From Arthrobacter sp. B3I4 (lineage in GTDB: Bacteria; Actinomycetota; Actinomycetes; Actinomycetales; Micrococcaceae), in assembly GCF_030816855.1 (NCBI RefSeq), contig NZ_JAUSYK010000001.1:1984001-2048000 (forward strand): DNA of 64,000 bases, written 5' to 3'. Below, piece after piece: positions 34,287 to 43,014 of this stretch. The translations under genes and the position numbers were made by a program. Within the stretch, counting starts at the first letter, position 1; each line of letters starts with the position of its first letter. The notes under the pieces are model-generated. The model ran no database searches. It was not told the origin of the DNA and saw only the letters and a list, made by a program, of their open reading frames with translations.

Positions 34287-35787
34287 CTAAGCCGAGGCGC
34301 CGAACTTCGGGGTGTGGACGCTGCCGAGCGTGATGTGGACGGCCTGCTGGTCGGTGTAGAAATCGATGGACCGGTAACCGCCCTCGTGGCCTAGGCCGGA
34401 GGCCTTGACCCCGCCGAACGGCGTGCGCAGGTCCCGAATGTTGTGGCTGTTGAGCCACACCATGCCGGCTTCCAGGTTCTGCGAGAAGTTGTGGCGCCCG
34501 GGCCAAGTCGTTGGTCCAGACGTAACCGGCCAGGCCGTAGCGGGTGTTGTTGGCCAGCGCCAGCGCCTCGGCGTCGTCGTCGAACGGTGTGATCGCCACT
34601 ACCGGGCCGAAGATTTCCTCCTGGAAGATCCGGGCGTCGGGCTTGACGTCGGCGAAGACGGTGGGGGCGATGTAGTTGCCGGTGTCCAGGCCTTCAGGCC
34701 GGCCGCCGCCGGCGAGGAGCCGTCCCTCGGACTTGCCGATTTCGACGTAGCGGGCGACCTTCTCGTAGTGCTCCGGGTGCACTAGCGCACCGACCTCGGT
34801 CTTCGGATCGTGCGGGTCACCGACGACGATGTTCTTCGCGCGGGCGGCGTACTTTTCGCAGAACTGCTCGTAGATGCCGCGCTGGACCAGAATCCGGGAA
34901 CCGGCGGTGCAGCGCTCGCCGTTGAGCGAGAAGACGCCGAAGAGGGTCGAATCGATCGCGGCGTCCAGGTCAGCGTCGTCGAAGATGACCGCCGGGCTCT
35001 TGCCGCCGAGTTCCATTGAGAGGCCCTTCAGGTTCTCCGCGGCGTTGCGGAAAATCGTCTTGCCCGTCGTGGTTTCGCCGGTGAAGGAAATCAGCGGCAC
35101 GTCCGGGTGCTTGACGAGCGCATCGCCGGCTTCCTCGCCCAGGCCGTTGACAAGGTTGAAGACGCCGTCGGGCAGGCCTGCGTCCTTGAAGATCTTCGCC
35201 CAGAGCGAGGCGGACAGCGGCGTGAACTCGGCCGGCTTGAGCACCACGCAGTTGCCGGTGGCCAGCGCCGGGGCCAGTTTCCAGGACTCCAGCATGAACG
35301 GCGTGTTCCAGGGCGTGATCAGCCCGGCGACGCCGATCGGCTTGCGGTTGACATAGTTGATCTGCGACCCCGGCACTTTCATGGCGTCGTCGAACTGGGC
35401 GACGATCAGGTCCGCGAAGAAGCGGAAGTTCTCCGCCGCCCGCAGGGCCTGGCCCTTGGCCTGGGTGATCGGCAGGCCGGTGTCGAAGGTCTCCAGCTGC
35501 GCGAGCCGGGTCTCCTGGGCTTCGACGGCGTCGGCGATCCGGTTCAGCACGCGGGCGCGTTCGCGCGGCTTCATCCGCGGCCACGGGCCTTCGGTGAAGG
35601 CGGTGCGGGCGGCGGCGACGGCGAGGTCGATGTCCTCCTTTTGCCCGGCAGCGGCGGTGGCGTAGGTTTCGTTGGACACCGGGTCGAGGACATCGAAGGT
35701 CCGGCCACTGACGGAGTCGACGAACTCGCCGTTAATGTAGTGCTGGATCCGGGTGGGCAGATCATCCGGAATGTAGTGCTCAGCCAT
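34287..35787 (-). pseudogene. hpaE: 5-carboxymethyl-2-hydroxymuconate semialdehyde dehydrogenase, split by a +1 frameshift
   Basis: Oxidises the HpaD product to the dicarboxylate. The main frame from ATG 35787 carries HYINGEFVDSVSGRTF, ITPWNTPFMLESWKLAPAL, MELGGKSPAVIFDDADLDAA (general-base Glu) and SLNGERCTAGSRI (nucleophile Cys), so both catalytic residues precede the break. Near 34493-34495 one extra base shifts the frame. The correct continuation in the neighbouring frame is HNFSQNLEAGMVWLNSHN, RDLRTPFGGVKASG, then KFGASA and stop at 34287. As given, an unrelated long tail would replace the last 70 residues. A base-call insertion is the simplest explanation. Confidence 0.92.
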
Positions 35788-35846
35788 GGGTATCAGTCCT
35801 TTTGCTTCGGCGTTGAAGTCGTGCGGCGTGCGTGAGGGTGGAGGTG

Positions 35847-36791
35847 TTACTTGGCGATCTGGAAGCCATCGACCGGGGTGAGGTACTCCCGGCCGGCCTC
35901 CATCAGCTCATTGATCTTCTTCAGCCCGGCGTCCGTGGGGGTGATCAGCGGCGGCCGGACGTGGTCGGAGGAGATCAGTCCGGCTTCGGCCATCAGCCAC
36001 TTGCTCGGCGCCGGGTTGGTCTCGACGAACAAGAGGTCCACCAGGGGGTGGACGCCGTAGTGGATGGCCCGGGCGGTTTCGAAGTCGCCTTCCATCCAGG
36101 CCTTGTACATGTCGGCGGAGGCTTTCGGCGCGATGTTCGCCAGCGCCGAGATGAACCCGACGCCGCCGATCGCCATCAGCGGCAGGCAGAGCAGCTCGAT
36201 GCCGGACCAGACCAGCAGGTCCTTGCCGGCCAGATGCATCACGCGGGAGAAGTGTTCGAAGTCCTTGGTGGTTTCCTTGATCCCGACGATGTTGTCGAAG
36301 TCGCGGAAGAGCCGGGCCACGGTTTCCGGGGCCATGTCCACCGCGGTGCGGCTGGGCACGTTGTAGATCACGAACGGCATGTCCGGGAACTCGGTGGCGA
36401 TGGTGGCGTACCAGCGGTACAGCGCCTCCTGCGTGGGCCGGGAGTAGTACGGCGTGATGATCATCGACGCGTCCGCGCCGGCGTCGACGGCGGCCTGGGT
36501 CAGTTCCAGCGTTTCGGCCAGTTTCGCGGTGCCGGTGCCGGCCATGAAGGGCACCCGGTCACCGATCGCCTCGGCGGTGGTGCGGATGGCGGCGGCGCGT
36601 TCCTCCACGGACTGGGCGCTGGGCTCACCGGTGGAGCCGCCGATGGTGATGCCGGCGGACCCGCTGGCGATCTGCCATTCCACCATGTTGCGCAGGCTGG
36701 CATGGTCGACGTCGCCGGTGGCGGTGAACGGGGTGAACATGGCCGCGAGCGAGCCTTTGAGGTGCTGCTGGGGATCGGAACGGAACTTCAT
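35847..36791 (-). CDS. DapA-family (DHDPS/NAL) aldolase in the hpa operon
   Basis: A 314-residue class I aldolase-fold protein: GSLAAMFTPFTATGDVD, TIGGSTGEPSAQSVEERAA (GGSTGE substrate loop), FVIYNVPSRTAVDM (Tyr) and NIVGIKETTKDFEH (Schiff-base Lys). Its place between GntR and hpaE makes lysine synthesis unlikely. A role in cleaving or hydrating a pathway intermediate (for example the 2,4-dihydroxyheptenedioate aldolase step usually done by HpaI) is an inference. AAAGGACA precedes ATG 36791 at good spacing. Confidence 0.85.
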   Translation of the reverse strand: MKFRSDPQQHLKGSLAAMFTPFTATGDVDHASLRNMVEWQIASGSAGITIGGSTGEPSAQSVEERAAAIRTTAEAIGDRVPFMAGTGTAKLAETLELTQAAVDAGADASMIITPYYSRPTQEALYRWYATIATEFPDMPFVIYNVPSRTAVDMAPETVARLFRDFDNIVGIKETTKDFEHFSRVMHLAGKDLLVWSGIELLCLPLMAIGGVGFISALANIAPKASADMYKAWMEGDFETARAIHYGVHPLVDLLFVETNPAPSKWLMAEAGLISSDHVRPPLITPTDAGLKKINELMEAGREYLTPVDGFQIAK

Positions 36792-36832
36792 TGTTTGTCC
36801 TTTTTCGCTAAGTGGCGGGTGACAGGGGGTGG

Positions 36833-37549
36833 TCAGCGGCCGGGAGGCCGGTGGGCGAGGTAGGCGTCGAGGGTCGCGGTGCGGTGGGCCCGGGCGGCAC
36901 GCTCGACGTCGTCCGCCGGGGCACTTGTTTCCAGCAGCCCCAGCAGCGCCTCGTGTTCCTCGACCGACTGCCGGGCCCGGCCCGGGACGTAGCTGAAGGT
37001 GGAGGAGCGCAGGGCCTGCAGCCGGTTCCAGCCGCGGTGCACGAGGTCCAGGATGTGCGGGTTGGGGCAGCGCTCGAACAGGACGCTGTGGAAGTCCTGA
37101 TTCAGGCTGGTGAAGCGGACCGGGTCGAAGTCCGTGAGGCACTCGCGCATGAGCTCGTTCACTGCCCTTGCCCGGGCGATGTCCTCGGGGGTAATCAGCG
37201 GTGCGGACAGCGCGGTCGCTGCGCCTTCGACGATTCCCAGGGTCTGCATCGTGTAGAGGTATTCGGTGGGGTCGATGCCGGCCACGGTGGCGCCGACGTT
37301 GCGTTCGAAGACGACGAACTTCTCCGCTTCCAGCCGGCGGATGGCTTCACGGACCGGCACTACGCTGCAGCCCAGTTCCTCGGCGATCTTCCCCAGCACC
37401 AGCCGGTAACCGGGGGAGTACTCCCCGCTGAGGATCCCGGCCTTGACCGCGGCGTAGGCCTGTTCCGACTTGCTCGCGGTGCCGGTGCCGGCGGCGCTCG
37501 CGGTGCCCGTGCCAGTGCCGGACGCGGTGCCGGCCACTGCGCTGCTCAC
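36833..37549 (-). CDS. GntR/FCD-family transcriptional regulator
   Basis: A 238-residue regulator. The N-terminal winged helix is EQAYAAVKAGILSGEYSPGYRLVLGKIAEELGCSVVPVREAIRRLEAEKFV. An all-helical FCD ligand domain follows (RFTSLNQDFHSVLFERCPNP, then a HEALLGLLE metal-type His). A low-complexity Gly-Thr-Ala stretch of about 20 residues precedes the DNA-binding domain. GTG 37549 overlaps the hpaG stop (GTGA), so it is co-expressed with its likely target operon. It probably binds the perfect palindrome at 39048-39059 and responds to a pathway acid. Confidence 0.92.
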   Translation of the reverse strand: MSSAVAGTASGTGTGTASAAGTGTASKSEQAYAAVKAGILSGEYSPGYRLVLGKIAEELGCSVVPVREAIRRLEAEKFVVFERNVGATVAGIDPTEYLYTMQTLGIVEGAATALSAPLITPEDIARARAVNELMRECLTDFDPVRFTSLNQDFHSVLFERCPNPHILDLVHRGWNRLQALRSSTFSYVPGRARQSVEEHEALLGLLETSAPADDVERAARAHRTATLDAYLAHRPPGR

Positions 37550-39024
37550 GGCCGTGTCCTGCCGCGCTCGGCAGCCCAGGCCCGGTATTTCTCCCGCCAC
37601 TGGGCGTTCATCGGGTACAGGCCGTCCACGCTGTGGCCGGCGGCGACCATCTCGGCGATGAAGGTCTCTTCGGCCTCCTGGCCCAAGGCGTCGTCGGCGA
37701 CTTCCTCGGCCAGGGCCGGCGGAATCACCAGGATGCCGTCGGCGTCGCCCACGATGATGTCCCCGGGCTGCACGGTGGCGCCGCCACAGGAAATGGTGAG
37801 GTCGACGTCCCAGGGAATGTGCCGACGGCCCAGAACCGCGGGGTGGGCGTTGGCGAAGAAGGTGGGCATGTCCAGGGCCCCGACGGCGGTGACGTCGCGG
37901 ACGCCGCCGTCGGTGATGACGGCGACGGCACCGTTGACCTGGGCCCGCAGCGCCAGGATGTCGCCGACCGTTCCGGTGCCCTTCTCGCCGCGGGCTTCCA
38001 TCACGAGGATTTCGCCTTCCCGGAGCGAGTCGATGGCGCGTTTTTGCGCGTTGAAGCCGCCGCCGTGGGACTTGAAGAGGTCCTCCCGGTTGGGCACGTA
38101 ACGCAAGGTCCGGGCCAGCCCGACGACGGTACGCTCCGGCCGGGTGGAATGCAGCCCATCGATGCTGACATTGTTCAGGCCCCGCTTGCGCAGCTGGGAG
38201 CTCAGAGTGGCCGTCGCAACCGACTCCAGCTTCGCCTTCAGCTCCGGGGTCAGCACTGACGCGGACCCGACCCGGGCTGCTGCTGCCTCCGTCGGCGTGC
38301 CGTAGGCCTCCGCCCGCTGGGTGTCGTCGCTGCGCGGTTGGGCGCCGTAGGGGGCAAGCGGCACGGTGCCCTGGGCTGCCGTCGTCGTCAGCCGTCCGGT
38401 GGTGACACCGTTGTCTGGGGCGTCCACTTCGACCTCCATCACGTCGCCGGGCTGGGCGACGGAGGCTCCGGCGGGGGTACCGGTCAGGATGATGTCGCCC
38501 GGTTCCAGGGTCAGGAGCTGGGAGAGGTCCGCGACGAGCCGGGCGAACGGGAACAGCAAAGTGCCGGTGGTGTCTTCCTGGACGAGTTCACCATTGAGCC
38601 AGGTCCGGATCCGGAGGCCGGCCGGGTCCACGTCGCCCGCCGGGATCAGGCCGGGTCCCACGGGGGTGAAGCCGTCACCGCCTTTGGAGCGGAGGTTGGA
38701 GCCCTTGTCCGCATAGCGCAGGTCGTACACGCCGAGATCATTCGAAGCGGTGACGAAGCGGACGTGGCTCCAGGCTTCGTCGGGGGAGACGCGCCGTGCG
38801 CGGGCCCCGATCACCAGGGCCACTTCGCCCTCGAAGGCAAGCAGTTCACAGCCGGCGGGCCGCTCAACGGCGGCGCCCGAAAGGCTCAGCGACGAAGAGG
38901 GCTTCAGGAAGTAGGAGGGCTGCTCCGGGGTCCGCCCGCGCTGGGCGGCGCGGCTGGGATAGTTGATGTGCACCGCGATGACCTTGCCGGTCGCGGCGAG
39001 ATCGTCCTGTGAAAGCTGCTCCAC
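37546..39024 (-). CDS. hpaG: FAH-RraA fusion: HpaG-type isomerase/decarboxylase joined to an RraA-like aldolase
   Basis: A 492-residue two-domain enzyme. Residues 1-235 are a fumarylacetoacetase-fold domain: AFEGEVALVIGARARRV (E-x-E metal motif), NDLGVYDLRYADKGSNLRSKGGDGFTPVGP and GDIILTGTPAG, as in HpaG (OPET decarboxylase/HHDD isomerase). Residues 270-490 are an RraA/HMG-aldolase-like domain: LSSQLRKRGLNNVSIDGL, GDILALRAQVNGAVAVITDGGVRD (G-x-R-D) and PGDIIVGDADGILVIP. The fusion may join decarboxylation and isomerisation to the final retro-aldol step. GTG 39024 has a strong GAGGAGGA. First gene of the hpa operon. Confidence 0.9.
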   Translation of the reverse strand: MEQLSQDDLAATGKVIAVHINYPSRAAQRGRTPEQPSYFLKPSSSLSLSGAAVERPAGCELLAFEGEVALVIGARARRVSPDEAWSHVRFVTASNDLGVYDLRYADKGSNLRSKGGDGFTPVGPGLIPAGDVDPAGLRIRTWLNGELVQEDTTGTLLFPFARLVADLSQLLTLEPGDIILTGTPAGASVAQPGDVMEVEVDAPDNGVTTGRLTTTAAQGTVPLAPYGAQPRSDDTQRAEAYGTPTEAAAARVGSASVLTPELKAKLESVATATLSSQLRKRGLNNVSIDGLHSTRPERTVVGLARTLRYVPNREDLFKSHGGGFNAQKRAIDSLREGEILVMEARGEKGTGTVGDILALRAQVNGAVAVITDGGVRDVTAVGALDMPTFFANAHPAVLGRRHIPWDVDLTISCGGATVQPGDIIVGDADGILVIPPALAEEVADDALGQEAEETFIAEMVAAGHSVDGLYPMNAQWREKYRAWAAERGRTRP

Positions 39025-39047
39025 GCATCCTCCTCATTGAGTATGAA

Positions 39048-39059
39048 ATCGTATACGAT
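39048..39059 (-). promoter_or_regulatory. GntR-type operator upstream of hpaG
   Basis: ATCGTATACGAT is a perfect 12-bp palindrome centred on GTATAC, 24 bases before the hpaG start. It fits the FCD/GntR half-site style (GTnTACnAC-like). A TTGACA at about 39094-39089 on the minus strand lies upstream. Confidence 0.65.
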
Positions 39060-39139
39060 ACAAAACTGCCTTAGCTCGGGGCGCTTGTCAAGGCTTTCGG
39101 TTGAGGTTCGTTCCCGATGAGGCTGGTGCCGGGCGGGTG

Positions 39140-39859
39140 TCAGCCCAGCTGGGCTTCGATGCGCTCGGCGCTCGCCGACAGCGCGGCCGCAACCTCGGCG
39201 GGGTCCTGCCCGTCCCGGATGTAGACGACGGCCAGGGCCGCAGGCCTGCCGCCGGGAACCCGCACCGGCACGGCCAGTGAGGACACACCGGCAATCACCT
39301 CGTCGTGGCTGGCGGCGAAACCGCGGCGGCGGGCCTCCGCCGCCTCGGGCCGGTAGGGCAGGCCGGGGGCGAGCCGGTGCCAATCCTGCTCCGAAAACGC
39401 TGATTGGATCGCGATCCCCGGCGCGCCGGCGCTGATCGGGTGGCGGGACCCGGGATGCTGCACGACGGCCGGTCCCGTGCGCCGCGGATCGACGGTGACG
39501 AGGGTGACGCACTCGTCGCGGTCCCAGACTGCTACGAAGGCGCTCATGGTGAGGCTGTTGGCCAGTTGGGTCAGTTCCGGCAGGGCGGCGGTCTGCAGGT
39601 TTCGCGCCACGCCGCGTGCCAGGACCGCGAGCCCGGGGCCGGGCTGGACCCGGCCGCTGTCGTCCCGAACCAGAAGCGAGTGGTCCTCAAGGGTGCGCAG
39701 GATGCGGTAGGCCACCGAGCGGTGGACGCCCATCGCGTCGGCGAGTTCGGCGATGGTGAGCGGCTCGGGGGCGTCCGCCAGGATCTCAAGGGCCCGGATG
39801 CCCCGGGACAGCGTTTGCGACGGGGAGGCCTGGGTGCTGCCGGCGGTGGGAGTCATCAT
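39140..39859 (-). CDS. IclR-family transcriptional regulator
   Basis: A 239-residue regulator. The winged helix is LSRGIRALEILADAPEPLTIAELADAMGVHRSVAYRILRTLEDHSLLVRDDSGRVQPG. An IclR effector domain follows (GSRHPISAGAPGIAI, with the usual HPISAGAPG loop, and ASHDEVIAGVSSLAVPV). It is divergent from the MHS transporter and upstream of the hpa operon, with two palindromes in the shared intergenic DNA. It probably controls uptake of an aromatic acid and perhaps itself. Confidence 0.93.
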   Translation of the reverse strand: MMTPTAGSTQASPSQTLSRGIRALEILADAPEPLTIAELADAMGVHRSVAYRILRTLEDHSLLVRDDSGRVQPGPGLAVLARGVARNLQTAALPELTQLANSLTMSAFVAVWDRDECVTLVTVDPRRTGPAVVQHPGSRHPISAGAPGIAIQSAFSEQDWHRLAPGLPYRPEAAEARRRGFAASHDEVIAGVSSLAVPVRVPGGRPAALAVVYIRDGQDPAEVAAALSASAERIEAQLG

Positions 39860-40177
39860 GTCCGTTCTGGGCGGATCGAGCGGGGCCCGGGCGATGACGG
39901 AAGGCTCTTGTGTTCCGCCTCACAGTGCCGTAGCGTTCCATATGGGAATTTCGTGTTCGATTATAGAACAGCACTCGGCATCGCACAAGAGCGCGGCTCC
40001 TCCACCGTCATCTTTCCGGGCGGCGGCGTGTTTTTCTCGGCGATTGTGTGACGAATCACATTTCCGTAGTATTATCGCAGTTACTAACTGACCGTTCGAT
40101 CAGTAAATCATGAGGCACCTTAGTTTTTCATTTGCACCCACCCGGGCAGCAGGCCTGCCCCCAGCAACGGAGTTCCA
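39860..40177. promoter_or_regulatory. Divergent regulatory region between IclR gene and MHS transporter
   Basis: 318 bases without a gene and clearly less GC-rich than its surroundings. It holds four palindromes: TTCCATATGGGAA (39936-39948), TGTTCGATTATAGAACA (39954-39970, IclR-like), TGTGACGAATCACA (40047-40060, CRP-like arms but two bases short in the spacer) and ACTGACCGTTCGATCAGT (40087-40104, resembling TetR/PaaR operators). The last is 73 bases before the transporter ATG. Several regulators probably act here. Confidence 0.6.
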
Positions 40178-41533
40178 ATGACCGCAACTTCAACCGTCGA
40201 TTCAGAGGCGGGCCCCAGCAGCAAACATGAGGAACGCAAGGTCCTCGCCGGGACGCTGGTCGGTACCACTATCGAATGGTACGACTTCTTCATTTTCGCC
40301 CAGCTGACAGCCACGCTGCTGTCCCCGCTTTTCCTCGCGCCGCTCAACGCGTCCAATCCGGGCCTGGCCCAGATCCTGTCGTTCGCGCTGATCGGCATCA
40401 GCTTCCTGTTCCGCCCCCTCGGCGCCATCATCGCCGGCCACCTCGGTGACCGCCTGGGCCGGAAGGCGATGCTCGTCTTCACCCTCGTCATGATGGGTGC
40501 TGCGACGGCGCTGATCGGCATGCTGCCCACCTACGCGCAGATCGGCGTCTGGGCTCCGGTTCTGCTGATCCTGCTGCGTATCGTGCAGGGCTTCTCCGCC
40601 GGCGGAGAATGGGGCGGCGCTGCGCTGATGGCCGTGGAGCACGCTCCGATGAGCCGGCGCGGCCTCTTCGGCGCGTACCCGCAAATCGGTGTTCCGGTGG
40701 GCATGATCCTCGCCACCGGGCTGCTCTACTTCCTCAACACCGGCATGTCCAAGGAGGACTTCGGGTCCTGGGGCTGGCGGGTGCCGTTCCTGCTCTCCAT
40801 CGTGCTGGTCGTTGTCGGCTACCTGATCCGCCGAGCCGTGGCCGAAAGCCCGGTCTTCAAGGAGATGCAGGAGCGCAAGGAAGAAAGCAAGGCGCCCCTG
40901 GGCGTATTGATCCGCAACCACAAGAAGGCCGTCCTCTACTCCACGATGATCTTCATCGGCAACAACGCAGCCGGCTACCTGCTGATCGCGTTCTTCATCT
41001 CGTACGCCACCAAGAGCCTGAAGATGCCCACCCCGCAGATCCTGCTTGCCACCACGCTGGCGTCCTTCGGCTGGCTCATCTTCACGCTGGTCGGCGGCTG
41101 GCTCTCGGACAAGATCGGCCGGGTCAAGACCTTCCTGATCGGCTACGCGATCGTCTTTGCCTGGATGATCCCGATGTTCGCCCTGATCGACACGAAGGAC
41201 ATCGTGCTCTACGGCGTCGCACTCTTCGTCCTGACCATCGGCTTGGGACTGTCGTACGGCCCGATGTCGGCCATGTACGCCGAAATGTTCCCGGCGAACG
41301 TACGCTACTCCGGCATCTCCATCGGCTACGCCTTCGGTGCCATCCTCGGCGGCGCCTTCGCAGCCACCATCGCCGAAGCCCTGCTGCAGAGCACCCGCTG
41401 GACCGGTTCCATCGGCATCTACATCATGATCCTCTGCGTGATCTCCGCCGTCGGTGTTCTGCTGGCAAAGGAAACCAAGGGCCGCCCGCTCGGCGTCCAC
41501 CGCCACCTGCCAGCCGAATCGGCCAAGCACTAG
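40178..41533 (+). CDS. MHS-family metabolite:H+ symporter
   Basis: A 451-residue MFS transporter of the metabolite:H+ symporter group (shikimate, alpha-ketoglutarate, aromatic-acid carriers). Signatures are VLAGTLVGTTIEWYDFFIFAQL at the first helix, GHLGDRLGRKAMLVF in loop 2-3, RIVQGFSAGGEWGGAALMAVE in helix 4 and GGWLSDKIGRVKTFL in loop 8-9. It probably imports 4-hydroxyphenylacetate or a related acid for the hpa pathway, judged from position and the IclR-type palindrome upstream. A strong terminator follows. Confidence 0.93.
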   Translation: MTATSTVDSEAGPSSKHEERKVLAGTLVGTTIEWYDFFIFAQLTATLLSPLFLAPLNASNPGLAQILSFALIGISFLFRPLGAIIAGHLGDRLGRKAMLVFTLVMMGAATALIGMLPTYAQIGVWAPVLLILLRIVQGFSAGGEWGGAALMAVEHAPMSRRGLFGAYPQIGVPVGMILATGLLYFLNTGMSKEDFGSWGWRVPFLLSIVLVVVGYLIRRAVAESPVFKEMQERKEESKAPLGVLIRNHKKAVLYSTMIFIGNNAAGYLLIAFFISYATKSLKMPTPQILLATTLASFGWLIFTLVGGWLSDKIGRVKTFLIGYAIVFAWMIPMFALIDTKDIVLYGVALFVLTIGLGLSYGPMSAMYAEMFPANVRYSGISIGYAFGAILGGAFAATIAEALLQSTRWTGSIGIYIMILCVISAVGVLLAKETKGRPLGVHRHLPAESAKH

Positions 41534-41556
41534 GACCCCAAGAGGAAACCACGAGT

Positions 41557-41586
41557 CGGGGCACGGACCGCAAGGTCCGTGCCCCG
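41557..41586 (+). terminator. Rho-independent terminator of the MHS transporter
   Basis: A 13-bp perfect stem (CGGGGCACGGACC / GGTCCGTGCCCCG) with a GCAA tetraloop, followed by TTCGGTTT, 24 bases after the stop codon. Confidence 0.88.
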
Positions 41587-41723
41587 TTCGGTTTAAAGGC
41601 AGGCGGCGGGCAGTTCTATCCATCGCCCGCTTGCTCCGGGCTCTGTAGCAAGGCGGGGCGGCAGGCCGTTGGTGCTTATCTGTGAGATCCGCGCGGGGCT
41701 TGGGGAAGGCATAGGGGGAATCG

Positions 41724-43014
41724 GTGGCCGGAGTTCTTTACGGGGCGGACGTGGCGCAGCTGCGGGCCATGGCGGCGCAGGCGGGGAAGAGCGCCGCGAC
41801 CCTCCAGGGCCTCCAGCGGCGGCTGGCGACGGAGCTTGCCGCCTCGGTTCACTGGCAGGGCCACGACGCCGCGGCGTTCCGGTCCGACTGGGTACGCAGT
41901 CATTCTCGCTCCCTGATGGCGGCTGTCCGGCTGCTGGAGGCGATGCAGCGTGAACTTGCGGCCAACGCCGACCAGCAGGAACACGCCAGTGCCGGCGACG
42001 CCGGCCCTGACGCAGACACCCCCGCGGCGCCGGTCGTGCCTCCAGCGCTGCAGTCGATGACCCCGCGGCAGGTGCTGGACTGGTGGAACGGCCTCGACGC
42101 CAGCCAGCAAGCCGGGTTGGTGCGCGGCTTTCCCGCTGCGGCCGGCAACACTGAAGGGCTGCCCGTCGCGGCCAGGATCGAAGCGAACCGCCTGACCGCC
42201 GAAAGCCGCCTGGCCGTGCTGGAAGAAACCGGGGAGGACGGGACGGAGGAAGCTGAGTACCTGAAGGACACGGTGAGCGGGAGCATCAAGCTTGTGGCCT
42301 ACGACCCGGCTGAGGGTAACCTCGTTCAGATGATCGGCGACTACGACGGGGACACCAAGACAGTCCTGACCTACGTGCCCGGAACGTTCGCCACCGCCGG
42401 CGACTTTTACGGCGGAACAGCCCAGAAGATGGCCGCGTTCCTGCAGCAATCGGATCCGGCCGGCCGCACGGCGGCGTTTGTCTACAAGAACACGCGAGTT
42501 CCCGCAGGACCGGACGTTCAGGCAGTCAGCGGACAAAGCCTTCGGCGAGCAGGCCGGCAGGAAACTGGCGGCTTTTGAGGCGGGGCTGGAGGCGCAGAAC
42601 CCGCCGGCGGCCCGTTCTGTTGCCGTGTCCCACAGCTGGGGCGAAGCTGCCGTTGCTTCCTCCGAGACGTTCGGGACCCACTACGACACCCAGATCTCCT
42701 TGTCGGGCGCCTGGATGCCGGACGACTGGAAGGGGGACCCCGCCACCAGCTACCACCACTTCGCCTACGACTTTGATGCGCTGGCAACCGCCCAGCACTT
42801 GGGTCTGGTCGGTGACAAGTACCCGCTGGGCGACCCCGCCTTCACGCAACACATTTATGACGATCCGGCCCGGAACTACGAGTTCGGCCCGGTAAAAATC
42901 ACCACAGATCCGATGGCCAAGATCGAGAACCACAGTCTGATCGCCAGCGCGCAGGACGCCAAGAACCGACAGGCCCGCGACGACGTCGCTCGCGTGGTCT
43001 TCGGGGGCCGGTAA
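41724..43014 (+). pseudogene. WXG100-like / DUF1023 alpha/beta hydrolase, split by a frameshift
   Basis: GTG 41724 opens an N-terminal helical domain of about 90 residues with VHWQGHDAAAFRSDW (WxG-type turn), as in type VII secretion substrates. A DUF1023 hydrolase domain follows: AAGNTEGLPVAARIEANR, and after the break SVAVSHSWGEAAVASSET, whose SHSWG is the nucleophile elbow. Near 42492-42496 one extra base moves the frame; the second frame continues EFPQDRTFRQSADKAFGEQ to a stop at 43014. Total about 430 residues if repaired. It is followed with a 1-base overlap by a lipoprotein. Possible secreted lipase or toxin-like protein; function unproven. Confidence 0.8.

Noticed and set aside
40047..40060. 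TGTGACGAATCACA as a true CRP/GlxR site
   Set aside because: Arms match but the spacer is 4 instead of 6 bases, so I list it only as a palindrome.
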